Assembly (NCBI RefSeq): GCF_030272615.1
Contig: NC_081414.1
Location: 822,737,896-822,801,895, forward strand
Source: Cryptomeria japonica
Taxonomy: Eukaryota; Streptophyta; Pinopsida; Cupressales; Cupressaceae
DNA: 64,000 nt
Direction: 5' to 3'
This document shows positions 1 through 12,524 of this stretch, piece after piece. The translations under genes were made by a program, and so were the position numbers. The notes under the pieces are model-generated. The model was given only the letters and a program-made list of their open reading frames with translations. It searched no databases and was not told the DNA's origin. Within the stretch, counting starts at the first letter, position 1. Every line of letters begins with the position of its first letter.

Positions 1-420
1 TCCTAGGTGTAGTGTATCTTGTCAATCAAACATAACTCATCACAAAATACTGCCAAAATTTGTCGGTTAGGATAAATCATCACGACCGGTCATAATTCAT
101 CACACAATCAATGAATACCAGTTGGAACAACAATACTGATTGGAGTTAACCATATCAACATGTAAACTAATTGTCCTTCATTGCTCATTTGATAATCTCC
201 ATTGTATCTTCAGGTTGGTGTTGGGTTATTCCTGTATATACATATATATACCGATTGTCTCCATGTATCAGTTTCATACTCAAAATGTCGAGTATCGATT
301 ACAATATGAAACAAATAATTTTGAAGTAACACCGGTAGATAATGTGTTCATATGTGTGTGTATGTGTTCCAATAATGATAACATATGAAGTCATTCATTA
401 CAATCATCATCAAGAAAACA
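1..420 (-). repeat. 3' LTR, partial
   Basis: This aligns with 6307-6729 from the shared CCTAGGTG/TACAGTGTATC stretch to a common end at CATCATCAAG followed by ...ACA. On the minus strand the LTR opens with TGTTTTC, the usual TG start. The rest of this LTR (about 700 bp) lies before the window. Confidence 0.85.
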
Positions 421-434
421 ATCTCCCCCTTTGG
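421..434 (-). other. Polypurine tract
   Basis: The minus strand reads CCAAAGGGGGAGAT immediately before the LTR start. This is the form typical of plant copia elements and would prime plus-strand DNA synthesis. A second G-rich copy lies at 511-524, just downstream of the second ORF. Confidence 0.85.
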
Positions 435-618
435 CACTGATGGCAACACTTAGAAAATTTTACAACTATACAACTAAGTGTTCTTACAAAAATTGTACAA
501 ATATATTTCTACTCCCCCTTTGACAACAATGCCAAATTGAAAATCAAAATACATATATATATATATAGAAAAATTTGTATGAAAATCTTTTACATATACA
601 AAAACTTGAAAATCTGAA

Positions 619-3600
619 TCAAGTTGTATGCATTGCAATTCTCAGAAAAATATCACTTAAGTTATTCTTCAATTGAGAAAAATCATGTTCCCATGTCTCC
701 AGCAGGTTCTCAGTGATCTCAATTGTGGTCATAATCTAAGTACAAAACTCTTCCATTGAGTCAAGTGTACACATCTCTAGAGTAGCCAAAATTGCTTCTG
801 CATTATTGTAGGCTCTTTGTAATATGTCCACTTCGGGTCTGATTAGATTCTTCAACTCCTTCAAGGATCAAAGTCTTTTTGGCTTTTCACAATCATAGGT
901 GTCTAAACAGTTTTGCAAATCATCCTTTGATTTGCCAAAAGAAAAAATTGAATCTTGTAACAATGCATAGGCATTACATATATGCTCTAGTTCTTGCTCG
1001 GTTTTGGTTTACCTTTGATTGATAGAAGAATAAAATAATGAAAAATTAGATGTAGATGCAAGAATTTTCCCTCTTGTTTCAATAGTTTTTCTTAATAAAT
1101 CTTTATTAAGAGATAGAGAAATTATTCCTATATCAATATCTTTCATAGTCCATTCACCACGCTTCTTCCTATAGCTCTTCTAAGCATAAGTCTATGTTTC
1201 TTCTTCTAGGGACTTAAGTTGGTCAGATGCATCAGCAACCAACTAGTCAAGCTTGCCAATAGGAGTTGACAAGTGACCTGTAGCAGTTTCTGGAAGTAGA
1301 CTTGTCAAAATCTCCACAACATTTTGAATGGTTTCAACTTCCATTCTCTGTTCTTTAAGCCTCTTCTTTTGTGCCCTGGATTTCATGACAGGTGCAACCT
1401 TCATCAATTTTGATGCACTCATGTTATCAACATCTATAGGCCCTATGATGCCTAGTGATTCATCGTCATCTTCATCAGTTTGTTGTATGACTAATACTTT
1501 TATCGGTTCAGTATATGTCTCCTTATTAATCTTCTCTTTCTCTTGTTCTTTCTCCTTCTCTTGTTCAGAGATCTATTTATCAACTTTTCAGAAGGTTCCT
1601 CTTGAGTAACTTGTGAAATCGGTAGGAGTTGGGGTTTCAAAGGTTTTTCTTTTGTAGGTGAAATATGCACTCTTGGTTGAGTTGCCAGTATCTCAACTGT
1701 ATTAACCTATGAATCTGTAATTTCTTATGGCTAAATATCTGGTGCAATAATGTTTCCAGAAAGATCTATTGTATCCTGAATATCATCAACAAATATGACC
1801 GGTTGGGAAGTAGTGTCATCCTTCTTCTTGATAGGATAGACAACATCAGCTTGCATTATTTCTTCCTCATCCATTTATGGTAGATCAACAGTATCTTGCT
1901 CATCCTTAGAAGACTATAAAAGATTTTGCATCTGTTAAATATTATGAGCTATCTGATGAGTCTCAACTTCAACAAGTTGCATCTTTCCACTAAGTAGCTT
2001 CAATCTTCTTGACTTGAAATTTTTTTTTAAGTTTGGTATTTATCAAGAAATATAATTAACTCATCTTTAGACAAATTAGAAAAATATTGCACAAACACAT
2101 CATCAATAATTTCTTTTTCTTTCTTCACAACTTCTTCCCATTTATTCAAAAGTATCCTTCTCAAGATCATGAGGTAATCGATTGTAATGACACAAATAGA
2201 TGATTACTCGTTGAACAATTTGTTCCTTCTGATCTTCATCAAATGAACCAAAATGTTCTTTGACATTATCAAATCTATTTCTTCCCAATGTCTTTATTTC
2301 TCTCTCAAAATTAGTCTCAGGCTTGAAAGATAAGATATTGATAGGCAAAGTTGCCTTTGGCACTTCTTTCACTAGTTTGGTTATTTTACCAGTTGCTTTC
2401 ATTTTCTTGGGTTCCTCCTCAGTATCAATATCTTCTGATTCTACTTGAAGAATCACTTGCCGAACTCTTTTCTTTGTTGCAGTATTCTTCTTTATGTATA
2501 CTTTAGGTGTCGGTTCCTTTTTAGTTTGGACACTTCATGTCACTCTAATACTTTTGTTACCGGAGGTACTTGCTCAGCCTTCTTCTTCTTACATTTACCA
2601 CTACTAGTTGGAGTACTATTGGTTTTAGCTTTTGCAGTTTGTTCTTCAATAGAATCCAATATCATCTTGTTTTGTCCACAGGAGATGCCAACATATTATT
2701 GGTATAACCAATCAATAAGTCATAATTGACTTCATAGCTCATGCCTTCCATTTCTTCTTCTCTTGGCTCAATAGCTTCCATCAAATAGAAATCAGTGGTG
2801 ACTATAAAAATGATGTCCTTAGCAAAAGTTTTTTAGCACATCCTCAAGTAGCCTTACCCTCATACTCATTGTCTTCTAAAATTCATTAAAATATTTATTC
2901 ATTGCAAAAGAGAAGGTGTTCTTCATAGCCTTAATGTTGTTCTTGATCTGGGCAGTTACTAGTAGATCTTTAGACCATTCAAGATCACCAATTCTTGGTA
3001 GTAAATTATGGAAATAAAAGAGTAAACCAATCAAATACTGACCAAATTTGAACTTTTGATTGATGTCCTTCTTGATAGACTGAAGATTTAACATTAATTG
3101 GCTCCTTATGGCCTCACATAGGTCATAATTTGAGGTTTTAGCAACAATTTTATAAGGAGTATGCAGTGCTACAGATGGTACATTGTTCATTCTACTGGAA
3201 TAGAATATCCAGTAGCCTATAACCATAGTAGTTAGTTTAACCACTGGGTCCTTAATGTTATTGATAGAAAAAGCATGCCCATTAGAGGTTGATGAGGTTA
3301 AGGTGTTTATTGTCTCTTTTGAAATTTGCCTTAGCTTAGGTACTTCACCGATTGAGCAAAATCCAGTCACAACTTGAATAGCCTCCTTGGTTATAGTGTG
3401 TGTCCTTTTCAAATGCATATTTTCCCCATGAACGTGAATCAAAATTATTTGGATATGTTCCTCTTCAAAATCCTCAAGAAAATAAGTTGCATTATGAAAA
3501 CCTTTCTCATAAACCTTAATATAATCGAGTTGAATCTTTCCGTTCTCATCACAAAAGGATTTCAACTAAGAATAAATTGACAATGATCCTAAATCTTCAA

Positions 3601-3757
3601 TTTTACAATCAATGTAGCTAGACAAATATCCTTTTACAAGGAGTCCTTTAGGAACTTGAGATAAAGCATTATAAGACTCAATTTGATCTGATTCCACAAC
3701 CTCCATAGGTTTTGATGTGATCATTAATCTCTCTACTTGCTTAGATGATGAGGCCAT
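619..3757 (-). pseudogene. Long additional ORF of the non-autonomous element, product unknown
   Basis: Reading the minus strand from the ATG at 3757 gives about 1,045 codons interrupted by scattered stops and frameshifts, ending near 619. The best open parts are 3757-3566, 3565-2876 and 2456-2142. The first 300 residues form a globular region with mixed hydrophobic and charged sequence (for example ITKEAIQVVTGFCSIGEV). The middle is acidic and lysine-rich. The last 130 residues look like a coiled coil (NLLETWEHDFSQLKNNL near the end). I see no DSG, DD35E, YVDD or RNase H motif, so it is not pol. It lies between gag and the polypurine tract, where some plant retroelements carry an additional or env-like ORF, but I see no clear membrane segment. 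Function is unknown. The length and single-frame continuity argue that it was once translated. Confidence 0.6.
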
Positions 3758-4383
3758 TTCTGATAAACTAGATTCGAAGTGTTTATAAAGAAATACCTCA
3801 ATTCACACACGCTGCCTTGGTTACTCAAGTACACACTAGTTCAGTCTTCACTAACCTTCGAATCCACTTTGATCACACAAATCATGATACAATTTCCACT
3901 AAAATCAACTAGCAATTCTTTCTTTTCTCTGCAAGTTCTCAAGAATTCTCTCTCAAATAAATTTAGCATAAAAATAACAAAGTAAAACTTTCTTAAATTA
4001 TCCTTTCTACCTACTGCATTAAATGCTCCACCAATAGGGTTACAAACCCTAATACATGGCTTAATGATGCATACAATATTAGCAGGTGTAAAACTGGTTG
4101 ATAAACTTTTGAAAATATGATTGATAAAAGATATGAAGATTTCATGAATAACAACTCAAAGTTAAAACTCTCTTACCACTCATCCTTTCCAAGGGGTCCA
4201 GAAGTATATTTACCACTATGCTCCCCTTAGCCTTGTTGAAAGGCTCAGTTCACCAGTCCAGGATTCTCCATGTTGGGTGAAGGATTAGCTTCTTCTGTAG
4301 GTATATCATCACTCGTCTTTTTCCATATTTGGCTCATCTCTTGTCTAGTTTCCTTATTCGGTTCATCTCTTCTACTTTCCTTT

Positions 4384-5523
4384 CTAATCATTAAAATGAT
4401 TAACTGGTTTGTTCTTTATGGATCTAAAAAACTTTGCCATGTGTCCTGGTTTATGACAATGATAGTAGGCCATTCTAGATGATCTCCAAGGTCTGGCACT
4501 ACTTCTTCCAGTTCTCCTTCTGCAATTCATAGCCACATGACCAAAATTGTTACAAATGGTGCAAATGATATTCGTAACCTTTTTCATTTGAAATGGACAA
4601 AACCGGTTGACATAAGGTTTTTGTCAGTTCATGTTACCCCGATTATCATAGGTTCTCATCTAGTTGCCATTAGGTCTTGGATTCATGTGAGGTACTAGAT
4701 TATTTTCTCCATATTTGCATTGAACTGATCTATGTCCATACATTTTGCATGTGAAACAATGACCTTCAAATATTTTAGATACATACCTATTATTTTCATT
4801 GTAGCTTGTATTTCCATTGGGTTTGTTTCTACACACATTTTCAGTATGACCAGGTTTATGACAAACAAAGCAAATAGGTTTGAAAACCTTCTTACTGGTA
4901 GGTTTATTATCCTTAGGAGCAGTTTTTTCCTTATGAATGTTTTTCTTTCTACCGAAAGACTCTCCATTCTCAAATATGTCAAAACCAAGTCCAGAAGTAT
5001 CACCTTTCATCCTTTGTGATTGAATCTGCTCATCCAGCAAGGTAGAACTTTTGTTGAACTTTTCTAGTTTCCCATTAGCTTCAGTGAGCTGTCTGGTAAG
5101 ATCTTCATTATTTTTTAACGAAGTCTCTCTCAGAGATGATGTTGTTTCAAGATCTAGCTACAAGGTCTCTTTTTCTTCTCTCTCTACATGCCAATGCTCA
5201 TGCAAAGTAGCATTCTCTCATTTGATCTTGGCAATTTCATTATCTCTTTCTTTGATCAGATCTTCAACTATCCTCATGGCTTTTAGTTCTTGACTCATGA
5301 AGATAGTTAAGATTTCTAGCTCCCTTCTCAGATTTAATATCTTTTCGCTATTTAGTTTTTCAACTTCCTCAGCTAAAGCATCAATATTAGCTTCATCTAA
5401 AGAAATATTATCAAATATTTCCAACAGCTTTTCAGTTAGCTCTCTCCTTTTGACTTGAGAAGCTTTGAATCTAACAATTAGGGTTTTAGGCTCATCTTTA
5501 GTATATTCTAGCACTCTAACCAT
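4384..5523 (-). pseudogene. Gag-like zinc-knuckle protein, decayed
   Basis: The reading starts at the ATG at 5523, about 70 bp inside the PBS, and runs to about 4384 with a few stops. The first 100 residues (5523-5218) are charged and coiled-coil-like. Three well-formed CCHC knuckles follow in the same direction: CFVCHKPGHTENVC, CFTCKMYGHRSVQC and CTICNNFGHVAMNC. A fourth, CHKPGHMAKF, is defective. Such knuckles bind RNA in retroelement capsids. Having four is more than the usual one or two of copia Gag, and no clear capsid domain precedes them. The gap between 4384 and the next ORF at 3757 shows no recognisable motif. The identification as gag-like is firm; whether it still assembled particles is unknown. 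Confidence 0.75.
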
Positions 5524-5593
5524 CTAAAAGTAGCCCATAACCCCCATGGTCGCTTTAGAGTTTCCTTCCAAGAAATTAATCCTTAAGGAAGTT

Positions 5594-5607
5594 AGGCTCT
5601 GATACCA
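5594..5607 (-). other. Primer-binding site, initiator-Met tRNA type
   Basis: The minus strand reads TGGTATCAGAGCCT next to the LTR edge at 5610. This is the standard plant copia site pairing with the 3' end of initiator tRNA-Met. Confidence 0.9.
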
Positions 5608-5609
5608 AT

Positions 5610-6729
5610 TGATGGACTTATAAATCACTAAGAGGGGGGGTGAATCAATGATACCAAAAATAATACTACTTTAAACACTGATCGATACATATACTTAACA
5701 ACTTTGTTAACCACTAAGCATGCTATTCAAAATGATATAAAAGCATCCACAATAAGTAAAATGTCCACCATAACACAAGTGTTTATAAATGCAAAACCCA
5801 AATTTGAAAAACCGCGGTGAGATAAGACTCACAAGCTAACTATCTATAGTAATAGGTAACTGGTCGATTAAGGTCTACAAAAGTGCTCTGCTAGCAGTGA
5901 ATCATTTTAAAGATCCCAAAGCTCTTTTAAAAGCTATACCCTGTTAAAGGTAGTACCCTGTTAGGAGTAACCTCAGTAGAGGATTTCTGAATCCAAACTA
6001 ATGGATCACCTAGTTAGAGGATTTGTACAATGAAGCTTGTTAGATCTTACCTAGTTAGGGGATTTGACTATTGCAGTGATAAGAAAACAATAGGTGGTGT
6101 GATCTCGAAGTAGAACAACTTGCTTGAATAGATCCTCTTCTGTGCACTCAAAACTTCATTATCAACATACTTTGCACTTAACACTTCTTGTCTTCGCATC
6201 AAATCATCTCATATCATATCTCATCATTCATACGAAATAGTTCATCATAATATCAATATATAGACATTTAGATTTCATGTCGGCCTTAATAATTATATCA
6301 CAATTTCCTAGGTACAGTGTATCTGGTCAATCAAACATAACTCATCACAAAATACTACCAAAATTTGTCAGTTAGGATAACTCATCACGACCGATGATAA
6401 CTCATCACACAATCAATGAATACTGGTTGGAACAAAAATACTTGTTGGAGTTAACCATATCAACATGTAAATCGATTGTCCTTCATTGCTCTTTTGATAA
6501 TCTCTGATGTATCTTCAAGTTTGTGTCGGGCTATTCCTGTATATACATATATATTGGTTGTCTCCATGTACCGATTTGATACTCTCTAACCAAAACTTCT
6601 AGTACCGGTTGCAATATAATACAAATAAATTTGAAGTAACACTTTAGATAATGTGATCATATGTGTGTCTGTGTGTTCCATCAATGACAATATATGAAGT
6701 CATTCATTACAATCATCATCAAGCCAACA
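5610..6729 (-). repeat. 5' LTR (about 1,120 bp)
   Basis: The limits are set by the PBS on one side and by the end shared with 1-420 on the other. The plus strand starts TGATGG and ends CCAACA, giving TG...CA termini on both strands. The tract GAGGGGGGGTGAATCA near 5631 is a typical copia LTR signature, also seen in the LTR at 18604. TCCAC (6730-6734) would be one side of the target duplication; the other side is off the window. Confidence 0.85.
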
Positions 6730-8250
6730 TCCACATTATAAAATTGGGCCCTTTATCCTAAGTGTTTACCTTTTTTTTAATTCCTCCAGTAAATCATTCA
6801 ATCATAAACCCTAATTATGTCCTATTTTCATCTTTAAGGCCCGATTTCGCATATCAAACAAACTAGTAATCAGATGTAACTTTAAAATTCACTCTAATAT
6901 CATCCTATCTAATAGCCCTAAAAATTTGGTGAAAAGTTGGTCGGACTGTGGCGAAAGTGCACATGGTCCTCGACTTTTTTCTTGAAATTTCAGGAGCACA
7001 ATTTTATGATATTATAATGCTTAACCCCAAAATATTGGTGGTAAATTCAATTCCTAGGTCAGCCTAAAGATGGAATTAAGTTGAAATTGAAATTTAGGGT
7101 TTCATACATAAGAGCTTTCTTTCTTCATTTGAAAGCACCTAAGATCTATCTAATCTAAAGGAGTTTTCAGTAAAGCATGCATAAGGAGCCTTCCATGTAG
7201 TGAAGGAGAAGCCTATGTGGAATATTCAAAAACATTCAACAACATTTAACAACATTTCATCAAGCATTCATCATCAATTAGGAGTCTTGAAGACATTAAA
7301 GAGTAATAGGTGATCTAGTGGCAATATCTCTCCCTTGGGGACTAGTAAGATTTCATGTTATTTTCATCTTTTCATGAGCTTCTTTGTATCAACTTGAATA
7401 TTTACATTCATGCTTTAAATAACTTTGCATCATTCATTTAGATCATTTACTTTGTCAATTGCAAGCATTTAGGGTTTACTCTTTAGGGTTTCTCTAGATT
7501 GTTTACATTCATCCTAGGGTCTTGCACACACACAAGATTCCTGCACACACTATTTTACTATACAAATTGGCTATTTGTTGAGGTGTAAATCACAAACATG
7601 GGGGTTTGACTAAAGAAAAACCCTATATAGCTAGCCAAACCTTCCTTTTTCAATTGCAGGTGCAGAAACGAGTACCCGGAAGCAGTTTTAGATCAGGAAA
7701 AGGCACTGGAACCACCAGAAGTCTTAGATTTGTAGAAAACTCTCAAGGATAGGGGAATGGCACCCCGATACTACCTAGGATAATGGTTTGGCACCATTGT
7801 CCCTCCACTTTTCAATTATTTTTAGTAGTATACAGGTTTAGGATCTCACAATTGCAATCTGTTAGTTACAGCTCTCTGTCAGATCATCAAGGGTAGTGGC
7901 ATGGCACCCTGGTCCTAGTCAGTTTTGCTTAGTTTATAGCATTAGGTAAACATCCAAAATCCTCCCCCTTTCATTCTTTCAGTATCTTAGTTTCAAATCG
8001 AGAAGTTTGTTTAATTTCAAGTTCATTTATGCTTCAGTATTTATCTCCTAGTCTAGTTGATCATTCAAACGCTAGTTTTCCTCATTTGCAACAAGAGGAG
8101 TAGAAACCCTAGGAGATATTCCTTAGCTCTCTCTTTCTCATGAGAAGTAGCCAAATTTATCTATCTTCCTAGGCTCTTTAATATTCTCAATATGTTGGCA
8201 AAAGTGGGATTAGGTCCTAGTCACCCGATCTCAATTTTCCCGCCACCACA
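6730..8250 (+). repeat. 5' LTR, left end lost to insertion
   Basis: This aligns from CCACATTATAAAATTGGGCC with 17109 onward and ends in GCCACCACA, matching CACCACCACA at 18590. The sequence after it, TTTTGGTGAGCCTAGC, is a possible PBS, but I cannot match it to a tRNA. The roughly 150 bp missing from the left lie beyond the nested element, before the window. Confidence 0.8.
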
Positions 8251-8593
8251 TTTTGGTGAGCCTAGCATGAAACCAATCTTCTTCAAATCTGATTTATTTT
8301 CTCAGATATAAATATTTTCCTATTTCAAATTTAAATTTACATTTTCAAGTTTCAATTCCTTGCAAATTTCAAAACTTAGAGGTTAATTTTGCTAAAAGCC
8401 CTAATTTTTCAATTCAAAATTGAACTTGTGGATAGCTTAATTTGGATCATTAATTTCAGATTTGTTTTAGGAACTCATTTCACTCATAAATTTATTTTTT
8501 CTAAATCAGAATTTATAGTGCTTGTATTGGATAAAATTGAACATTTCCTTTAATTTTGTATATATTACCATTTGAAAGAGGAAAAGTGTTTTC

Positions 8594-9307
8594 ATGATGC
8601 ATTCATTTCATAGATGTGATAATGGGTTAGATTCCCTTGTTTCAATTTTTCTATCTCTTAGAGAACCTCCTCCTATTTATGACAAAATTTTAATGCCTAA
8701 AATATTTGTTACAAACCCCTTCATAACTCTCCTATTCTCTAAGGATGAAGATTTGAAGGGTGATCTTGACAATTCTCCTGAAATGTGCCCTTCTCATCTA
8801 GCCATCTTAGAGCAAGAGGATGATATCATAAACACCTTTCATAATGTTACTTTACCTTCCTTACATTATGCCTCTCTAAGTGAAAAGATATTGATGGACA
8901 TTGACTTATCTTCTCCTAAATTTGGTCTTACCAATGGGGGCATGTTAGTACAACAAGAGGCTATGAGCACTTCTTCCAAAGATCTCCTTCCTAATCAAGA
9001 ATCTTAAGAGAAAGATGTTCATCTCCCCCCTAAAGAATACTCCACTCATGAGGTTCATTTTGTGCAAGAAGATGGTATTGTCCTTACTTTTCCTAGTGAG
9101 GGAATTTCCTCTTTTGATTCCAACAAAATTCCAACTAGAGATAATGCATTAATGAGAAATGTTATCCCTTCTCTTAAAGTTTGTCTTACCCATAAAGATG
9201 CCAATTTCCTTAATGTTCTCTCCCCTAAAGATCCTATTGAAGACATTTTGAGGAAAGAGGATGATTTGGACACATGTAATGATTCTCTCCCTCCTAAGGA
9301 TGAATAA
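8594..9307 (+). pseudogene. Gag-like repeat-rich ORF, upstream part
   Basis: The reading opens at the ATG at 8594, passes one stop at 9005 and continues in frame to 9307, where the LINE insertion breaks it. The protein is rich in Ser, Pro, Asp and Leu and carries a motif that recurs further on, roughly SPK-x-GLT-x-x-x-x-LVQ-E (here LSSPKFGLTNGGMLVQQE). It shows no zinc knuckle and no capsid domain I can recognise. By position, 340 bp inside the 5' LTR, it should be the gag end of the element. It continues after the LINE at 12670. Confidence 0.5.
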
Positions 9308-9315
9308 TTAATAAA
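9306..9315. repeat. Target-site duplication, left copy
   Basis: AATTAATAAA is repeated exactly at 12660-12669. The two copies bracket the LINE fragment. Confidence 0.8.
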
Positions 9316-9509
9316 AATGTTTTTGAATATGGGAAAATAGGTTTTTATGGGCCCTTGAAACCCATTACAACCAAAAGATCAAAAGATTTACATTAAAGTG
9401 CAAAAAAACACAAAGGACAACACATACAAAAAAGACAACTGACAAAGAAAACACTAGGAAACTAGAGACAGAAAGTCAAAAACCAAAAAGGACCGACAGA
9501 AACCTAGTT

Positions 9510-11187
9510 TTAGGTTAAGTTCTCAAGCATTTTAGCAGCTTCTAGCTCTAGTTGTTCAATATTATCAGCTGCCAACTTGATTTCCTCAATTTCCTTGCTG
9601 TGGCTTTGCATCTTTCTAGTGCTCGCCCTCATTCTTCTCCCAAGCCCTATTTCCTTATCATCTGGGGTATCATCCTTTACTTCAATAATGCCCACCACAG
9701 CCTTATCCTTGTGGTCATTCTCCAGCTTATTGGTAAGAGCCTTCATACTAGCCGAGGCAGCCTTTAGAATCTTATGACTTTGCTCGCCAATATTTTTGAG
9801 CATTTTTTCAACTCCATCAAGTCTTTTTTAAGTGGCCCCTACTCTGTTCTCCAGGCTAAGAAAGCTATTTCAATTAGCATTGATATTCTCCTCCGAATAA
9901 CAATAGCTTTGGTAAGCTCACTAAGACAATCTAGGAGGGAATTGAATTTATTCGAACCTAAAGCTTGTAAAGTCTCTATTTTCCCTGCTTCCTAGACCTG
10001 CTTGGTTTTAATGCCAGTAATTCCTTTTGCATCTAGAGGAGCACCTATTTGAAGCTATCCATGCCATTATTGATGCAGAGGTCAATATGTAGGTGATGCT
10101 CTTCCTAGGTCTTGTCACCTGTAGTCTCAAGATTCACTTCCAGTTCCACCTCCTTGACATTAGAGATTAGAGATTATTTCATGGTTGTATCCTCCCCCAT
10201 CAAGCCCCTATCCTTAGAATCAATCATGAGAGGTGATTGGTCCTTGGTTCCCACATCCTTAATTTTAGGGGTCTTCCTTTTTTGCTTCCAGCTCACGAGG
10301 GTTTGGGCCTCCTCTCTTTTAGTATCCATGTCAATGTTAGTCTTATTATCCTCCTCATACCAGCTATCCTCATCCTCCCCTCTCTGCTTCTTTTTGGCTA
10401 ACCCTTTATTTTGTTTCCGATGCTCTGTTTTTCTATTTTTCCTACTTGACCCAGCAATTTGGGGGTCCTCCTCTGTGTCAAATTTCGTGTCATAGCCTTC
10501 TACTTTCTCATCATCAGATTTATCAAGATCCTCTTCTAACTCGAAGATCTTAGCTATATTCAAGTGGACGGTAGTGTTCTTGATGTTATTATACAGAATC
10601 ACCATCAAACCTTCATGCATTACTGGGTTGATATTAGGGTTAGATATAGTATCCTTGATCCTAGCATTAAGGACGTAGAAAAGATAATATGAAATAGAAA
10701 TTTTATCTTTATACCTAAAGTTATTAAGTAAGACAAAATGGTAGATGTAAACCCTAGTGTATCTACCATCAAGAGTGATAAATTCTATTATAGCAAGAAA
10801 AACCCTTCACCAAATTAATTTAATTACCTTTTGCGAGAAGTAGGCATGGCTACCCTTCAACAGTCTAGCTTTCCCCTCCTCATCCTTTGGAAATTTCTTC
10901 AAGGCAGCGTCTGAAATCTTTTTGTCCTTGTAGAACTTGATGTCATCGATCGGAAGACCCATTGCCTACGCTGTCATAGTTTCAGTACCCTTGACCTTCA
11001 TGTTACCTATGGTTAATGTGCCTTTGTTCCAGCCGTTCTTGAAGATTATCATAATTTTGGATCATTTCTCCTGCATGCACTCCATGAAATCAGTCATCTT
11101 GGTATCTTGAAGTACCAGCTAGACCTACAGATTATCCCTCCATCTATCAATGGTGGTAGCCTCCGTTCTCTTTTGTTTTCCACTCAT
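9510..11187 (-). pseudogene. Degraded ORF downstream of LINE RNase H, unknown product
   Basis: From the ATG at 11187 (MSGKQKRTEATTIDRW) the minus strand reads about 555 codons to the stop near 9510, with several internal stops and about two frame changes. The first half looks globular (for example ITLDGRYTRVYIYHFVLLNN). The second half is strongly charged with Lys/Arg/Asp/Glu runs. The last 100 residues are a probable coiled coil (IEEIKLAADNIEQLELEA). No domain is recognised. It lies after RNase H, where plant LINEs normally have only a 3' UTR. It could be a third ORF of this LINE family, or host sequence carried along by 3' transduction. That it was coding is supported by the long same-frame continuity. 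Its function is unknown. Confidence 0.55.
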
Positions 11188-11536
11188 GATGCTATTGATA
11201 TCAATTGTCTGTAATTTCCAACTAAGAGATTTTTTCGCAACAAACTGTCTGTGAGAAACCACCAGAATTCTGTAGGAGTTTCTGATACTTTTGTTCAAGA
11301 GGGAGAAAAACACCCATAAAGCATGCGAAGTAAACATGCAAAATGAGCTCTTAGTGCCACTACTTCTCCTTAGACCTTGGGAAATGATTTTAATTATGAC
11401 CCTGCTTACCATGCAATCTTTCATAAGTTAAGATATCCCATGTCACACACGGTATCTCCCCTTCACTATTCCAGGTAATAATTTGCTTGCTCTTTACTTC
11501 CTCATTGGCAGCTAGTCAGCATTCCTATTGGGCTCT

Positions 11537-12001
11537 CTATAAACATAGGAAATGTGGCTTTTTTTTAAACCCTTGAAGCAACTCCCTAGCGGAATCTATG
11601 ATGTTTTTGATAGTCCACAAAGGTTGATGTTTACCTAGAAGGAAGTTAATAATGTTTTTGGAGTCTCTTTCCAACCATAGCATATTGACCCCTAAATTAT
11701 AGACTAATTTAATTGATTGAAGGGCGCCCATAGCTTCTGCTAGATGATTGGTTTGAATTCTCAAGGGATAGGCAACTACCCCAGTGAAAAAGCTAGCCCC
11801 ATTTCGAATAACACCACCACAATTAGTAGGTCTCAGGTTCCCTTTCGTCACACCATCTAAGTTGGCCTTAAACCAATCATTGTGGGAAAAGGACCAACAA
11901 CTCAATCTTCTCTTGATTTTGTTGATGTTGGAGCCCAAAAAGGCTAGGATATTCCAACTTTTGAGAACATCAAAGTCTTCCTTATTACTACAACAATGCA
12001 C
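11537..12001 (-). pseudogene. LINE RNase H domain
   Basis: The stretch WFKANLDGVTKGNLRPTNCG, followed by GGVIRNG, EAMGALQSIKLV and LERDSKNIINFLLG, is the RNase H fold found at the C-terminus of plant LINE ORF2. Visible acidic positions are the D of LDG, the E of EAM and the D of ERDSK. It would remove RNA from the RNA-DNA hybrid during target-primed reverse transcription. It lies downstream of the zinc-binding domain in the usual order, but in a different frame and with no RT ahead of it. Confidence 0.85.
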
Positions 12002-12233
12002 CCCTAGCCATCACATTCTCAACACAGTTATTTTTTATCTTGACCCACACCACTTGAGAGGTGTTAATATCATTCTGGAATATTCTATTATTTCTCTCTT
12101 TCCATATCCCTCAAAGGATATGGGCAAAAGAAAACTTCCACAAATTTCTTATGGTGATTTTATTGGTAGAATAATGCTAGCTTCTGAAACGATCTTGCAT
12201 CTCCTCCGAGAAAACCCAATTCAACCCCCACAT

Positions 12234-12524
12234 TTACAAAAACATCCTCCAAATAGGAGTGGTAAAAGGATAGTGTAAGAAGATGTGGTTCATAGATTCC
12301 TCATTATTAAGACAAAGATAGCATATATTTGGGAAACAAAAGCCCCTCTTTCTCAAATTATTAGTAGTTAGAATCTCATTTTGCAAAAGGATCCACAAAA
12401 AAATATTGATTTTATGAATCAATTCTGGATACCAAGCCTTAGCCCAGCAAGGAGTAGGGTCTTGAGATTGAGCCAGTAAACAAACATCAGAAGGGACCAA
12501 ATAAGATCCCTGAGGAAGTCCCAC
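12234..12524 (-). pseudogene. RT-associated zinc-binding domain of LINE ORF2
   Basis: The minus strand encodes WAKAWYPELIHKINIFLWIL followed by CYLCLNNEESMNHIFLHYPF, the C-x2-C...H-x4-H/C pattern that follows RT in plant LINEs. It marks the point of 5' truncation: the insertion boundary at 12659 lies just upstream, so RT was never copied in. Confidence 0.85.

Larger units (their letters stand above)
1..6729 (-). mobile_element. Non-autonomous copia-like LTR retrotransposon, cut by window start
   Basis: Two related LTR copies (1-420 and 5610-6729) bracket an internal region read on the minus strand. A primer-binding site matching the TGGTATCAGAGC type lies just inside the 5' LTR, and a G-rich polypurine tract adjoins the 3' LTR at 421-434. 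The internal region holds a zinc-knuckle gag-like ORF and a second, roughly 1,045-codon ORF. No protease, integrase, reverse transcriptase or RNase H motif is visible. The element therefore appears unable to move by itself and would need enzymes from a related copia element. By eye the two LTRs are roughly 85-88% alike, so the insertion is old. It sits inside the LTR of the gypsy-type element that resumes at 6730. The rest of its 3' LTR lies outside the window. Confidence 0.8.

Noticed and set aside
619-3757. The long ORF of the first element as an envelope protein
   Set aside because: I found no signal peptide or clear membrane segment, so only an unknown additional ORF can be claimed.
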